A stretch of DNA of 64,000 nucleotides from Sulfoacidibacillus thermotolerans (GTDB lineage: Bacteria > Bacillota > Bacilli > Alicyclobacillales > SLC66): positions 1 to 64,000 of the forward strand of contig NZ_MPDK01000009.1 in the NCBI RefSeq assembly GCF_003144315.1, read 5' to 3'. The notes under the pieces were generated by a model. That model was not told where the DNA came from, did not search any database, and saw only the letters and a program-made list of their open reading frames with translations. Shown in pieces: positions 17,921 to 26,426 of this stretch (positions within the stretch are counted from its first letter, which is position 1; each line of letters starts with the position of its first letter). The translations under genes and the position numbers were made by a program.

Positions 17921-19018
17921 TTAGTAGTGCGCATAGCGAGAAATATTCATTAAAATTCCCACAGCCGTTAACATCAGCGTTAAAGAAGATCCTCCATAAC
18001 TTAAAAAAGGCAAGGTAATCCCTGTCACAGGCATGAGACCCGTGACAACACCGATATTAATAAAAACTTGAACTGCGATAACGCCTGTCAATCCTGTCGC
18101 AAGATAACTGCCAAAGCGGTCTGGCGCTCGCATGGCCGCGCGCAGGCCGCGCCAAATAAGCACAGTGAAAAGCAAAACGACGACAGCACCGCCAATTAGC
18201 CCAAGTTCTTCAGAAAGAATCGCAAAAATAAAGTCAGTTTGCGGCTCCGGTAAATAAAGATGCTTTTGTGTACTATGACCAAGCCCTACCCCAATTAAAG
18301 CACCTTGACCCAGAGCGATTAATGACATGATGATGTGATAGCCAATGGTGTCTGGATATTTCCAAGGGTCAAGAAACGAGAGTACACGTGCAAGCCGATA
18401 GGGAGCCGCAGCAATCAGTGCCGCAAAAGCGAGCAAACCTACTGCAGCCATCGCAACAAGATGTTTTACTTGTGCTCCTGCCACAAAAATTACAATCATG
18501 GTCGCACCTGCAATCACAGCGCTTTGTCCAAGATCTGGTTCAAGCATAATTAGGCCGATCACAAGTGCCATTACACCTAGCGGTGGCACCATCCCTTTGC
18601 GAAAAGAACGCATGCGATCAGGCTCTCGACTCAAAAACCAACTGAGAAAAATCAAGAGCCCAAATTTCGCAAATTCAGAAGGTTGGATGCCAAATGTTCC
18701 AATCCCAAGCCAAGCGCGCGACCCCCCACGCACCTGTCCAACATGCGGTATGAGCACAAGCCCGAGAAACAACAAACACATCAACATCAGATGCGGTGCA
18801 TAGCGCGCGAACAGGCGATAGTCGACACGACTCATGACATACATAGAAATCAGACCCAAGGACGCCCACATCAATTGCCTTTTGAAGTAATAAAAAGCGT
18901 CGTGAAAATGTTCTTCAGAAAGAACCGTACTCGCGCTATGGACCATCACCACCCCAATGATCAAGAGAATAACGGTAACCAACGGAATCACGAAATCTGG
19001 CGACTTAGTGTTTTGCAC
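17921..19018 (-). CDS. ftsW: FtsW/SpoVE peptidoglycan glycosyltransferase (SEDS)
   Basis: Polytopic SEDS protein that polymerises lipid II with its partner class B PBP. About ten membrane segments. Signature blocks: GSRAWLGIGTFGIQPSEFAK, MLEPDLGQSAVI (with the catalytic-type Asp after Glu-Pro), YLPEPQTDFIFAILSEELG and the C-terminal PFLSYGGSSL. 365 residues. By position it corresponds to spoVE of B. subtilis; whether it serves vegetative division, spore cortex or both cannot be told from sequence. Confidence 0.92.
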   Translation of the reverse strand: MQNTKSPDFVIPLVTVILLIIGVVMVHSASTVLSEEHFHDAFYYFKRQLMWASLGLISMYVMSRVDYRLFARYAPHLMLMCLLFLGLVLIPHVGQVRGGSRAWLGIGTFGIQPSEFAKFGLLIFLSWFLSREPDRMRSFRKGMVPPLGVMALVIGLIMLEPDLGQSAVIAGATMIVIFVAGAQVKHLVAMAAVGLLAFAALIAAAPYRLARVLSFLDPWKYPDTIGYHIIMSLIALGQGALIGVGLGHSTQKHLYLPEPQTDFIFAILSEELGLIGGAVVVLLFTVLIWRGLRAAMRAPDRFGSYLATGLTGVIAVQVFINIGVVTGLMPVTGITLPFLSYGGSSLTLMLTAVGILMNISRYAHY

Positions 19019-19050
19019 GAACTTACCTCCTAGGCGGATACTCGTCCATG

Positions 19051-20424
19051 CTAAAGCATATGCACCGCCTCTTTGAAGATGCGCCCGCGCTCTTCAAATG
19101 ACGCAAACATATCCCAACTCGCTGCCGCTGGCGATAACAACACCACATCCCCCGCAACAGCGAGGTTTTTTGCGAGTTGTACCGCTTCTTCCAGAGTTTG
19201 TACACGTTTTACAACAGGAACCCCAACAGACCGTGCAAGCTCCGCCATGCGTTCTCCTGATTGACCAATCGTAACAACAGCTTTCATGTGCTCTCTGACA
19301 GCAGCAGCAAGCGGTGACAAATCATCCCCGCGGTCAAGCCCCCCTAAAATACCTACAATCGGCTCCGTGAAAGACCCAATCGCCTGTAAAGCAGCCTGTG
19401 GATTTGTCGCCTTGGAGTCATTGATAAATTTGATTCCATCTACTTCCCTGACAAACTCCATCCGATGCGCTACTCCCGCAAAAGAAGTAAGTGTCGTGCG
19501 AATCGCATCTGGAGATGCACCTGCAGCGAATGCGATTGCACTTGCAAAAAGTGCATTTTGCAAATTATGGCGACCTCGCAAGACGATTTGATCAATTGGG
19601 AGGATCGCTATAACAGTTGGAATCGATTGCCCCTGCAAAGGAGCAGAAAGCATGAGCCAGTCATTTTCAATGTAGGCCCCAAACTCTACTTTTTGTTCGA
19701 GACTCACCCACCACACCTTGGACTGCAGTGTCTTTGCAATCTCAGAAAACACTTCCTGATCGCGATTTAAAATGGAAAGATCGTCCAGACCTTGATTCGC
19801 AAAGATTTTGCGCTTTGCCTCACGATAGTTGTCTAGATTCCCATGATAATCAAGATGCGCCGGATATAAATTAAGCCATGCAGCGATATGCGGATGAAAA
19901 GTAACCGTCCCTTGCAATTGAAAGCTCGATAATTCCACCACCACATGTTGCTGTTTTGCAAAAACAGCAGAGGCCACCGCAGACAGAGGAGTCCCAATAT
20001 TCCCTGCCACCGTGACTGGAAGCTGTGATGTGCGCAACATTTCACCGACGAGCGTAGTTGTTGTCGTCTTCCCATTAGAACCAGTGATTCCAATGATCGG
20101 CGCTCTAATCACCTGTGCGGCTACTTCGACCTCAGTAAGTACAGGAATACCCCGAGCAAGAGCGCGTAAAATCTGCGGTTGATCATAGCGTATCCCAGGA
20201 TTTTTTACTAGAATATCGCAGTGATCGACAAGTTCAAGTGGATGCCCTCCCGTGATGACTTGTACGCCGAGTGCTTCAAGTTCCTCAGCCTCCCGAGCAA
20301 CTTTTTCCCGCGGACTTTGATCATTAACAACAACGTGCGCATGTAGCTGATGCAATAATTTAGCCACTGCTACACCGCTTTTGGCAAGCCCTATCACGAG
20401 TACAGACTGGTTAGCAAAATTCAT
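19051..20424 (-). CDS. murD: UDP-N-acetylmuramoyl-L-alanine:D-glutamate ligase
   Basis: Adds D-Glu to UDP-MurNAc-L-Ala. N-terminal Rossmann-like domain (VLVIGLAKSGVAVAKLL), central ATPase with GITGSNGKTTTTTLV P-loop, LSSFQLQ, YPAHLDYHGN and the C-terminal ligase domain with NDSKATNPQAAL and GGLDRGDDLSPL. 457 residues. Start ATG after GAGGTGAATCGAC. Sits between mraY and ftsW as usual. Confidence 0.96.
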   Translation of the reverse strand: MNFANQSVLVIGLAKSGVAVAKLLHQLHAHVVVNDQSPREKVAREAEELEALGVQVITGGHPLELVDHCDILVKNPGIRYDQPQILRALARGIPVLTEVEVAAQVIRAPIIGITGSNGKTTTTTLVGEMLRTSQLPVTVAGNIGTPLSAVASAVFAKQQHVVVELSSFQLQGTVTFHPHIAAWLNLYPAHLDYHGNLDNYREAKRKIFANQGLDDLSILNRDQEVFSEIAKTLQSKVWWVSLEQKVEFGAYIENDWLMLSAPLQGQSIPTVIAILPIDQIVLRGRHNLQNALFASAIAFAAGASPDAIRTTLTSFAGVAHRMEFVREVDGIKFINDSKATNPQAALQAIGSFTEPIVGILGGLDRGDDLSPLAAAVREHMKAVVTIGQSGERMAELARSVGVPVVKRVQTLEEAVQLAKNLAVAGDVVLLSPAAASWDMFASFEERGRIFKEAVHML

Positions 20425-20442
20425 GTCGATTCACCTCAGTTG

Positions 20443-21399
20443 TTAACGCACATAGAAGTAAAGCGCCGCAATGGACAGCGCAAGTCCAACCAGCCAAAAG
20501 GTCGTCACGACCCTCCACTCTGACCATCCGATCAATTCAAAATGATGATGTAAGGGGCTCATCTTAAAGACACGTCGACCAAATGACTGAAACGAAATCA
20601 CCTGAATGATTACAGAGAGCGCCTCAATAACAAAAATGCCACCAATGAGCGCGAGCCAAATCTCCGAGCGCGTCAGCACAGCCACTGCGGCAAGACCTCC
20701 ACCAAGTGCAAGTGAACCCGTATCCCCCATAAACACCTTGGCTGGATGCCGATTATATACGAGAAATCCAAGTAATGCACCTACAGTCGCCATCGCAAAC
20801 ACGGAGATATTCCACTGACTCTCCCACCACGCCATCGCAGCAAAAGCAGCAAAGGCAATTGCCGTAGTACCCGCCGCTAAACCATCTAAACCGTCTGTGA
20901 TATTCACCGCATTCGCTGTTCCAATCATAAAAAAGGCGAGAAATATGAGATAAAATGGACCTAATTGCAGCGCAGTATTAAACCCCGGAATATAGAGTTC
21001 AAAATGCCATCCACGAAAATAAAGGAATAAGTAAAATAATACCACAACAAGTACTTGCAACACGAGTTTTTGTCGCGCAGTCAATCCTAAATTGCGATGT
21101 CGCAAAACTTTGATCCCATCATCCAACAACCCAATGATTCCAAACCCAACCATAGCAAAAATCAGGAGATCTGTCGTTGGAGAACTCGAAAAACGCAGCG
21201 CCGTAAATACGACGCTAAGAAGAATCATCATCCCTCCCATCGTGGGAGTCCCTGATTTTTGTTGGTGGCGAGCGGGGCCCTCCGCCCGAATGGCCTGGCC
21301 AAATTTTAACCTTTGCAATAACGGAATTGCGATCGGACCTAACAACACGACGATCGCAAAAGATACGACCAGGATCCAGGATAATGACTGCGCGTCCAC
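20443..21399 (-). CDS. mraY: Phospho-N-acetylmuramoyl-pentapeptide transferase
   Basis: Membrane enzyme making lipid I from UDP-MurNAc-pentapeptide and undecaprenyl phosphate. About ten membrane helices, with the signature H-Q-K-S-G-T-P-T-M-GG near the start, FLDDG-type motif GLLDDGIK, NITDGLDGLAAG, VFMGDTGSLALGG and MSPLHHHFELIGW (the HHH loop). 318 residues. GTG start after GGAGAGACACACT. Confidence 0.97.
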   Translation of the reverse strand: MDAQSLSWILVVSFAIVVLLGPIAIPLLQRLKFGQAIRAEGPARHQQKSGTPTMGGMMILLSVVFTALRFSSSPTTDLLIFAMVGFGIIGLLDDGIKVLRHRNLGLTARQKLVLQVLVVVLFYLFLYFRGWHFELYIPGFNTALQLGPFYLIFLAFFMIGTANAVNITDGLDGLAAGTTAIAFAAFAAMAWWESQWNISVFAMATVGALLGFLVYNRHPAKVFMGDTGSLALGGGLAAVAVLTRSEIWLALIGGIFVIEALSVIIQVISFQSFGRRVFKMSPLHHHFELIGWSEWRVVTTFWLVGLALSIAALYFYVR

Positions 21400-21443
21400 A
21401 GTGTGTCTCTCCTTACATACTTGAATCTACTTCAAAAGTCCGT

Positions 21444-22841
21444 TTAAGAAGTTTCTTGTTCAAGGCGTTTGGCCATTTCTTCAAATTTCATTTTGCGTGA
21501 AGCTTTTAACAACAAGACAATTTTGCCCGCAGTTTTTGCCGCTGTGAGCAGGGATTGCAAGAGTTCCCACGCCTGTTCAACATCACTCGCTGCCAGAACA
21601 CTCGTTTGACTGCCTGTCACACCATTTGCACCGCGTGTCATGGCAGCAGAAAACTCTCCGACTGCAAGGAGCACATCCACGCCAAGGTGTGCAGCTTGCG
21701 CACCCACTTGTTCATGCAGTCGCTCACTTTCTTGACCAAGCTCCATCATGTCGCCAAGGACTGCAATTCGGTAATCTCCAGGCATGTCACGCAGTACTGC
21801 GAGCGCTGCTAAAGTTGAGGTAGGCGCTGCATTGTAGGCGTCATTAATCACTGTGAAACGATCACTGAGATCCGTGATTTCCATCCGCATCTTCGTCAGT
21901 GTTGCTCGTTCCATGGCATGTGCCGCAAGCTTGAGATCTACGCCTAGATATTTTGCAGCTGCAAACGCGCAAAGGGCATTTCGCGCTTGATGTTTGCCTG
22001 GTATGGGAAGTCTGACGGGCACTTGGTCTGGACACACCGTAAAATGTCCTTCCGTCCCCACAAGCTGATACTCCTTAAGGCGCAAGACAGCGTCTTTTGT
22101 TTCTCCTACACGCCATACGCATACGTCATTAGGAACGGGGAGGGCATCAAGCAACGGCTCATCGTCTGGAAGAATCGCAAGCGCACGCGGCCCCAGGGAT
22201 TCGATCAATTCCCACTTGGCGCGTGCAATATTTTCTCTTGAACCGAGTAATCCAATATGTGCCTCTCCGATGTTCGTGATGATGCCAAGGTCAGGTCGTG
22301 CAATTTCACACAGTCGCGCGATCTCCCCTCGCGCGCTCATCCCCATTTCCAAAATTGCGATTTGCGTTTCAGGTGCAAGCCGTAAAATAGACAGAGGGAG
22401 CCCAATGTGGTTATTGAAATTGCCTTCTGTTTTATAGGTGACATACTGCACAGAAAGAGCCTCAGCCACTAAATCTTTCGTAGAAGTTTTACCATTACTC
22501 CCTGTAATCCCAATGACGAAAACAGAAAGCGATTGACGATACCACGCAGCCAACATTTGCAGTGCATGCAAAGTGTCCGGAACCACTAGATGCAAAACCC
22601 GCGATAAATCTTCTGGAAGAGAGATATTTTCCTGCCACAAAAAACCACTTGCCCCGCGATGCAATGCATCGCGCACAAACGCGTGCCCATCAAACTGTTC
22701 TCCGCGCAATGGCACATAGAGTTGCCCAGGCAATATACTGCGCGAGTCAGTACTCACCCCGGTAAAAGAACCATCATATGGCGGTGGCGGAGATGCAACA
22801 TGTAACACTGTAGCTATTTCACGAAACGTCGCACGAATCAT
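21444..22841 (-). CDS. murF: UDP-N-acetylmuramoyl-tripeptide--D-Ala-D-Ala ligase
   Basis: Adds D-Ala-D-Ala to complete the cytoplasmic pentapeptide. N-terminal uridine-binding part (VSTDSRSILPGQLYVPLRG), P-loop GITGSNGKTSTKDLV, GNFNNHIGLPLS, EMGMSARGEI and C-terminal INDAYNAAPTSTLAAL with VLGDMMELG. 465 residues. ATG overlaps the murE stop by 4 bases. In B. subtilis murF lies elsewhere with ddl, so its inclusion here is a lineage difference. Confidence 0.95.
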   Translation of the reverse strand: MIRATFREIATVLHVASPPPPYDGSFTGVSTDSRSILPGQLYVPLRGEQFDGHAFVRDALHRGASGFLWQENISLPEDLSRVLHLVVPDTLHALQMLAAWYRQSLSVFVIGITGSNGKTSTKDLVAEALSVQYVTYKTEGNFNNHIGLPLSILRLAPETQIAILEMGMSARGEIARLCEIARPDLGIITNIGEAHIGLLGSRENIARAKWELIESLGPRALAILPDDEPLLDALPVPNDVCVWRVGETKDAVLRLKEYQLVGTEGHFTVCPDQVPVRLPIPGKHQARNALCAFAAAKYLGVDLKLAAHAMERATLTKMRMEITDLSDRFTVINDAYNAAPTSTLAALAVLRDMPGDYRIAVLGDMMELGQESERLHEQVGAQAAHLGVDVLLAVGEFSAAMTRGANGVTGSQTSVLAASDVEQAWELLQSLLTAAKTAGKIVLLLKASRKMKFEEMAKRLEQETS

Positions 22842-24325
22842 AGGAGCTCCTGTGCGATCTTGGCAGCAACAAGCCGATCGTCAAAATCGTATTTCGTCGT
22901 TCCAATGATTTGATAGGTTTCATGTCCTTTCCCTGCGATGAGGACGACATCATTCTTTTTCGCGTGAGTCAATGCATATCGAATGCCTTCTGTACGCGAA
23001 GTATATCGGACATAAGAGATCCCTTGCATGTCTTTTATGCCCGCCTCCATCTCATCAATAATGCACTCTGGATCTTCCGTGCGCGGATTGTCGGAAGTAA
23101 GGACGGTTACATCGCTGTATTTTGCAGCGATTTTCGCCATGAGTGGGCGTTTTTTGCGATCTCGATCACCACCACAACCTACCACGGTAAAAACACGCCC
23201 TTGGCAAAATTCGCGAATGGTTGTCAAGGCATTCTCGAGACTGTCTGGCGTATGCGAGTAATCAACCAAAATGGTATACGGCTGCCCCGCCTCAACGCGT
23301 TCAAAACGACCGGGAACTCCCTTGATTTGCTGAAGTGTCTCCACGATTATAGGAAGCTCAATGCCGAGAGCCAGTGCACTCGCCGTCGCGGCAAGCGCAT
23401 TGTACACACTAAAGCGCCCAGTCATCTGCATACTTACACGTGCATGTCCTTTAAAGGTCTCAAGGAAAAAACTTACGCCATTTGCTTGAATATCTACATT
23501 TGTTGCGCGCACATCTGCTGTCTGTTCAATTCCATACGTCACAACTTGTTGGACGGTGTTCGTTGCGTAGACCTGACTCCAAGGATCGTCCGCATTTAGC
23601 ACGGCGACAGGCAACCCTTGATCCGCTAAGGGAGTAAACGTGTTTCCTAAGCGCCCAAAAAATTTCCCCTTCGCCTGACCATAGGCTTCCATCGTCTCGT
23701 GAAAATCCAAATGGTCTTGCGTTAAGTTTGTAAAAACTGCAACGCGATATGCAATCCCAGCTACGCGTAAAAGTTCTAAAGCATGCGATGACACTTCCAT
23801 CGCGATATACTGTACCCCCAAATCGCGCATCTCGCGAAGTGTCCGCACGAGTTCTACTACCTCGGGCGTCGTCATGGTCGACTCGCGCAGTTCTCCCTTG
23901 CTCGTGCGCTGTTCGATCGTTCCAATCAGCCCTGTGTCTGCTCCTGCGCGTTGCAAGATCTGCTCAATGAGTGTCGTCGTTGTCGTTTTCCCGTTCGTTC
24001 CAGTGACGCCAATCACAACGACATCTTGCGCCGGATTACCTAAGATCGCATGCGCAAAAATCGGCGCCACTCGCCTGGTTGAAGGCACGATGATTTGGGT
24101 GCACATAACATCAACAGGCTCTTCAACAAGTACAGCGACAGCCCCTGCTACAACCGCTTGCTGCACAAATTGATGGCCGTCAACATGGCCCCCTCGATAC
24201 GCCACAAACAAACAGCCCGCAGTGGCTTTTCGCGAGTCATCACAGATATCTACCACATCAATGTCAAGTGAGCCGCGCACTTCCTTTATTAAGATCTTTT
24301 CTACCACTTGGCGAAGTTGCATCAT
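22838..24325 (-). CDS. murE: UDP-MurNAc-tripeptide synthetase (meso-DAP type)
   Basis: Adds the third stem residue. Uridine motif DDSRKATAGCLFVAYRG, P-loop GVTGTNGKTTTTTLI, VSSHALEL, TNLTQDHLDFH and the C-terminal SDNPRTEDP. The DNPR sequence is known to select meso-diaminopimelate rather than lysine, so the wall is inferred to be of A1gamma type. 495 residues. Start ATG-ATG after GGGGGG. Confidence 0.96.
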   Translation of the reverse strand: MMQLRQVVEKILIKEVRGSLDIDVVDICDDSRKATAGCLFVAYRGGHVDGHQFVQQAVVAGAVAVLVEEPVDVMCTQIIVPSTRRVAPIFAHAILGNPAQDVVVIGVTGTNGKTTTTTLIEQILQRAGADTGLIGTIEQRTSKGELRESTMTTPEVVELVRTLREMRDLGVQYIAMEVSSHALELLRVAGIAYRVAVFTNLTQDHLDFHETMEAYGQAKGKFFGRLGNTFTPLADQGLPVAVLNADDPWSQVYATNTVQQVVTYGIEQTADVRATNVDIQANGVSFFLETFKGHARVSMQMTGRFSVYNALAATASALALGIELPIIVETLQQIKGVPGRFERVEAGQPYTILVDYSHTPDSLENALTTIREFCQGRVFTVVGCGGDRDRKKRPLMAKIAAKYSDVTVLTSDNPRTEDPECIIDEMEAGIKDMQGISYVRYTSRTEGIRYALTHAKKNDVVLIAGKGHETYQIIGTTKYDFDDRLVAAKIAQELL

Positions 24326-24390
24326 GATCCCCCCAAAACGAGCTCAGCAAAAGAACGACAGTCTTAATCTAGAAAACCTCTTGTATCCTG

Positions 24391-26343
24391 TCAACCCGCA
24401 CCACTCGGAGCAGGGCCAAGATACAAGCGTACTGTGCTCCCTTGAGGCAATTTCGTCCCTTCTTTTGGCGCCTGCGCAATCACGTAGGGCCCTTCTCCAA
24501 CTACAGCCACACGCAAGATCGTACCACTTTCCAGCATCGTACGCACCGCATCTTTATAGGATCGCCCTGCTAGACCCGGCACGGTCGTCAAAACTGGATC
24601 AATGCCATAACGATATTTTTTCGGAATCCCTTGTAGAGAGGGCGGTACGTTAAGATATTGCAAACTATCCGCCAAAAGATTTCCAATTACTGGAGCCGCA
24701 ATCACTCCACCAAAAACAGGTGTACCCTTTGGACGTGGATAATCGATCGCAACATATGCAACCAATTGTGGATGGTTCACAGGCGCCATTCCAATAAACG
24801 ATACAATATAATGCGCACCTGAGTAATGACCATTTTCTACCACTTGCGCAGTCCCCGTTTTCCCGCCAATTCTCCACCCTTCCCGAAACGCTGCACCACC
24901 TGTTCCTTGAGCTACCACACTTTCTAGCGCATCTCGTACTTGTGCTGCAACCTCTGGGGATATGACGCGATGGACGGCAACTGGCTGAAAGGTTTTAACC
25001 ACTTGTCCTGTTGTTGGATTAATAAATGCTTTGACGATCTCTGGTTTCATGAGAATGCCGCCATTTGCAATCGCAGACATCGCCATCACTTGCTGAATTG
25101 GAGTTACAGAAACCCCTTGACCAAACGCGGTCGTCGCCAGTTCCAAAGGCCCTACGCGACTCGGATTAAACAGAATGCCTTTCCCTTCCCCAGGAAGCGT
25201 AATGCCTGTTTTCTTACCAAAACCAAAAGCGCGTATAAATGAAAAGAGCTGTGTTTTCCCTAAGCGTTCACCTAGTTGAATAAACCCTGGGTTACATGAA
25301 TTTTCCACAACATTCAAATAGGATTGAGATCCGTGTCCCCCTGCTTTCCAGCACTTAATCTTGTGCCCTGCAACCTCATAATACCCCGGATCGTAGAACC
25401 GCTCTTTTAAATTTACCTTTTTCTCTTGCAACGCTGCTGCAAGTGTTACAATTTTAAATGTCGATCCCGGTTCAAACGTCTGCCAAATCGCAAGGTTGCG
25501 ATTATACACTTGCTGAGGCACACTACGCCAATTGGCAGGATTAAACGTTGGATAATTTGCCATCGCAAGAATTTGCCCGGAATTTGGATTCGCAACGATG
25601 ATCGTCACGTGATCTGGCGCGTATTTTGCAACGATATTCTGAATCTCACGCTGCGCAAACTGCTGAATTTGTCGATTAAGTGTAAGCTCCACATCAAGTC
25701 CTGGAACAGGCGGAATATAATCGTCATTTGTCTGCGGAATCTCTTCGCCGCGAGCGTTTGACACAAATTGTAACGCCCCTTTTTGCCCGGCTAACACCTG
25801 ATTAAACTCGAGTTCAATCCCGCTTAATCCTTGCCCCTCCCCCCCTGTAACTCCGAGAACTTGAGCGGCCAAATCACCGTATGGATACTCTCGCTTACCT
25901 TCTTCTGTCAAATAAATCCCTGGCAAACGAAGAGCCCGAATGGCCTTTACTTTTGCTTCATCAAGTCGTCTGCCGCGCGGTCGAATATAGACCATCAACT
26001 TTGGCTGGCTTAGTAATTTCAAGATGCCTTGCTCAGTGCCGCCAATGATTTTCCATAATAAATAGGCTGTTCGCTGCTTGTCCTTGATTTGCCTAGGAAC
26101 CGCAATGATACTCGCCGCACTCGCCGTATACACAAGGGATTGTCCCGCTGAATCGAGGATCTCCCCACGAACGGCTGGCAACGGAATGTTGCGCCGAATT
26201 AAGTGAACCGCTTTTTCATTGTAAAACTGAACAGCTAGCACTTGCACATGCACGAGCCGTCCGATGAGCAAAGAGGCTCCGCAGACAAACGCCAATAACA
26301 CGAGAAAAATGCGCCTGCGCACTTTTGTTTGCGTGATTCGCAT
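24391..26343 (-). CDS. spoVD: SpoVD-type class B penicillin-binding protein
   Basis: Transpeptidase with a short cytoplasmic tail and one membrane helix (IFLVLLAFVCGASLLIG). The dimerisation domain is followed by the catalytic motifs EPGSTFK, ENSCNPG (SxN) and GGKTGTAQ. One C-terminal PASTA domain (TVPGLAGRSYKDAVRTMLE). SpoVD of B. subtilis has the same single PASTA and the same position between pbpB and murE, which suggests spore cortex synthesis with SpoVE. GAGGAGAG supports ATG 26343 over GTG 26358. Confidence 0.9.
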   Translation of the reverse strand: MRITQTKVRRRIFLVLLAFVCGASLLIGRLVHVQVLAVQFYNEKAVHLIRRNIPLPAVRGEILDSAGQSLVYTASAASIIAVPRQIKDKQRTAYLLWKIIGGTEQGILKLLSQPKLMVYIRPRGRRLDEAKVKAIRALRLPGIYLTEEGKREYPYGDLAAQVLGVTGGEGQGLSGIELEFNQVLAGQKGALQFVSNARGEEIPQTNDDYIPPVPGLDVELTLNRQIQQFAQREIQNIVAKYAPDHVTIIVANPNSGQILAMANYPTFNPANWRSVPQQVYNRNLAIWQTFEPGSTFKIVTLAAALQEKKVNLKERFYDPGYYEVAGHKIKCWKAGGHGSQSYLNVVENSCNPGFIQLGERLGKTQLFSFIRAFGFGKKTGITLPGEGKGILFNPSRVGPLELATTAFGQGVSVTPIQQVMAMSAIANGGILMKPEIVKAFINPTTGQVVKTFQPVAVHRVISPEVAAQVRDALESVVAQGTGGAAFREGWRIGGKTGTAQVVENGHYSGAHYIVSFIGMAPVNHPQLVAYVAIDYPRPKGTPVFGGVIAAPVIGNLLADSLQYLNVPPSLQGIPKKYRYGIDPVLTTVPGLAGRSYKDAVRTMLESGTILRVAVVGEGPYVIAQAPKEGTKLPQGSTVRLYLGPAPSGAG

Positions 26344-26426
26344 AGGGACTCTCCTCACTACTTTGCAAGTCTTGTCCCTGAAACTTTATGCGACTGCACA
26401 AAAAAGTAGACGCGTCATGCGAAAGA

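Noticed and set aside
17278-18018. Long plus-strand open frame (246 codons) opposite murB
   Set aside because: Antisense shadow of murB with low-complexity Ser/Pro/Thr composition and no family signal.
22910-23599. 229-codon plus-strand frame opposite murE
   Set aside because: Shadow of a well-supported gene; no ribosome binding site and Cys/His-rich nonsense composition.
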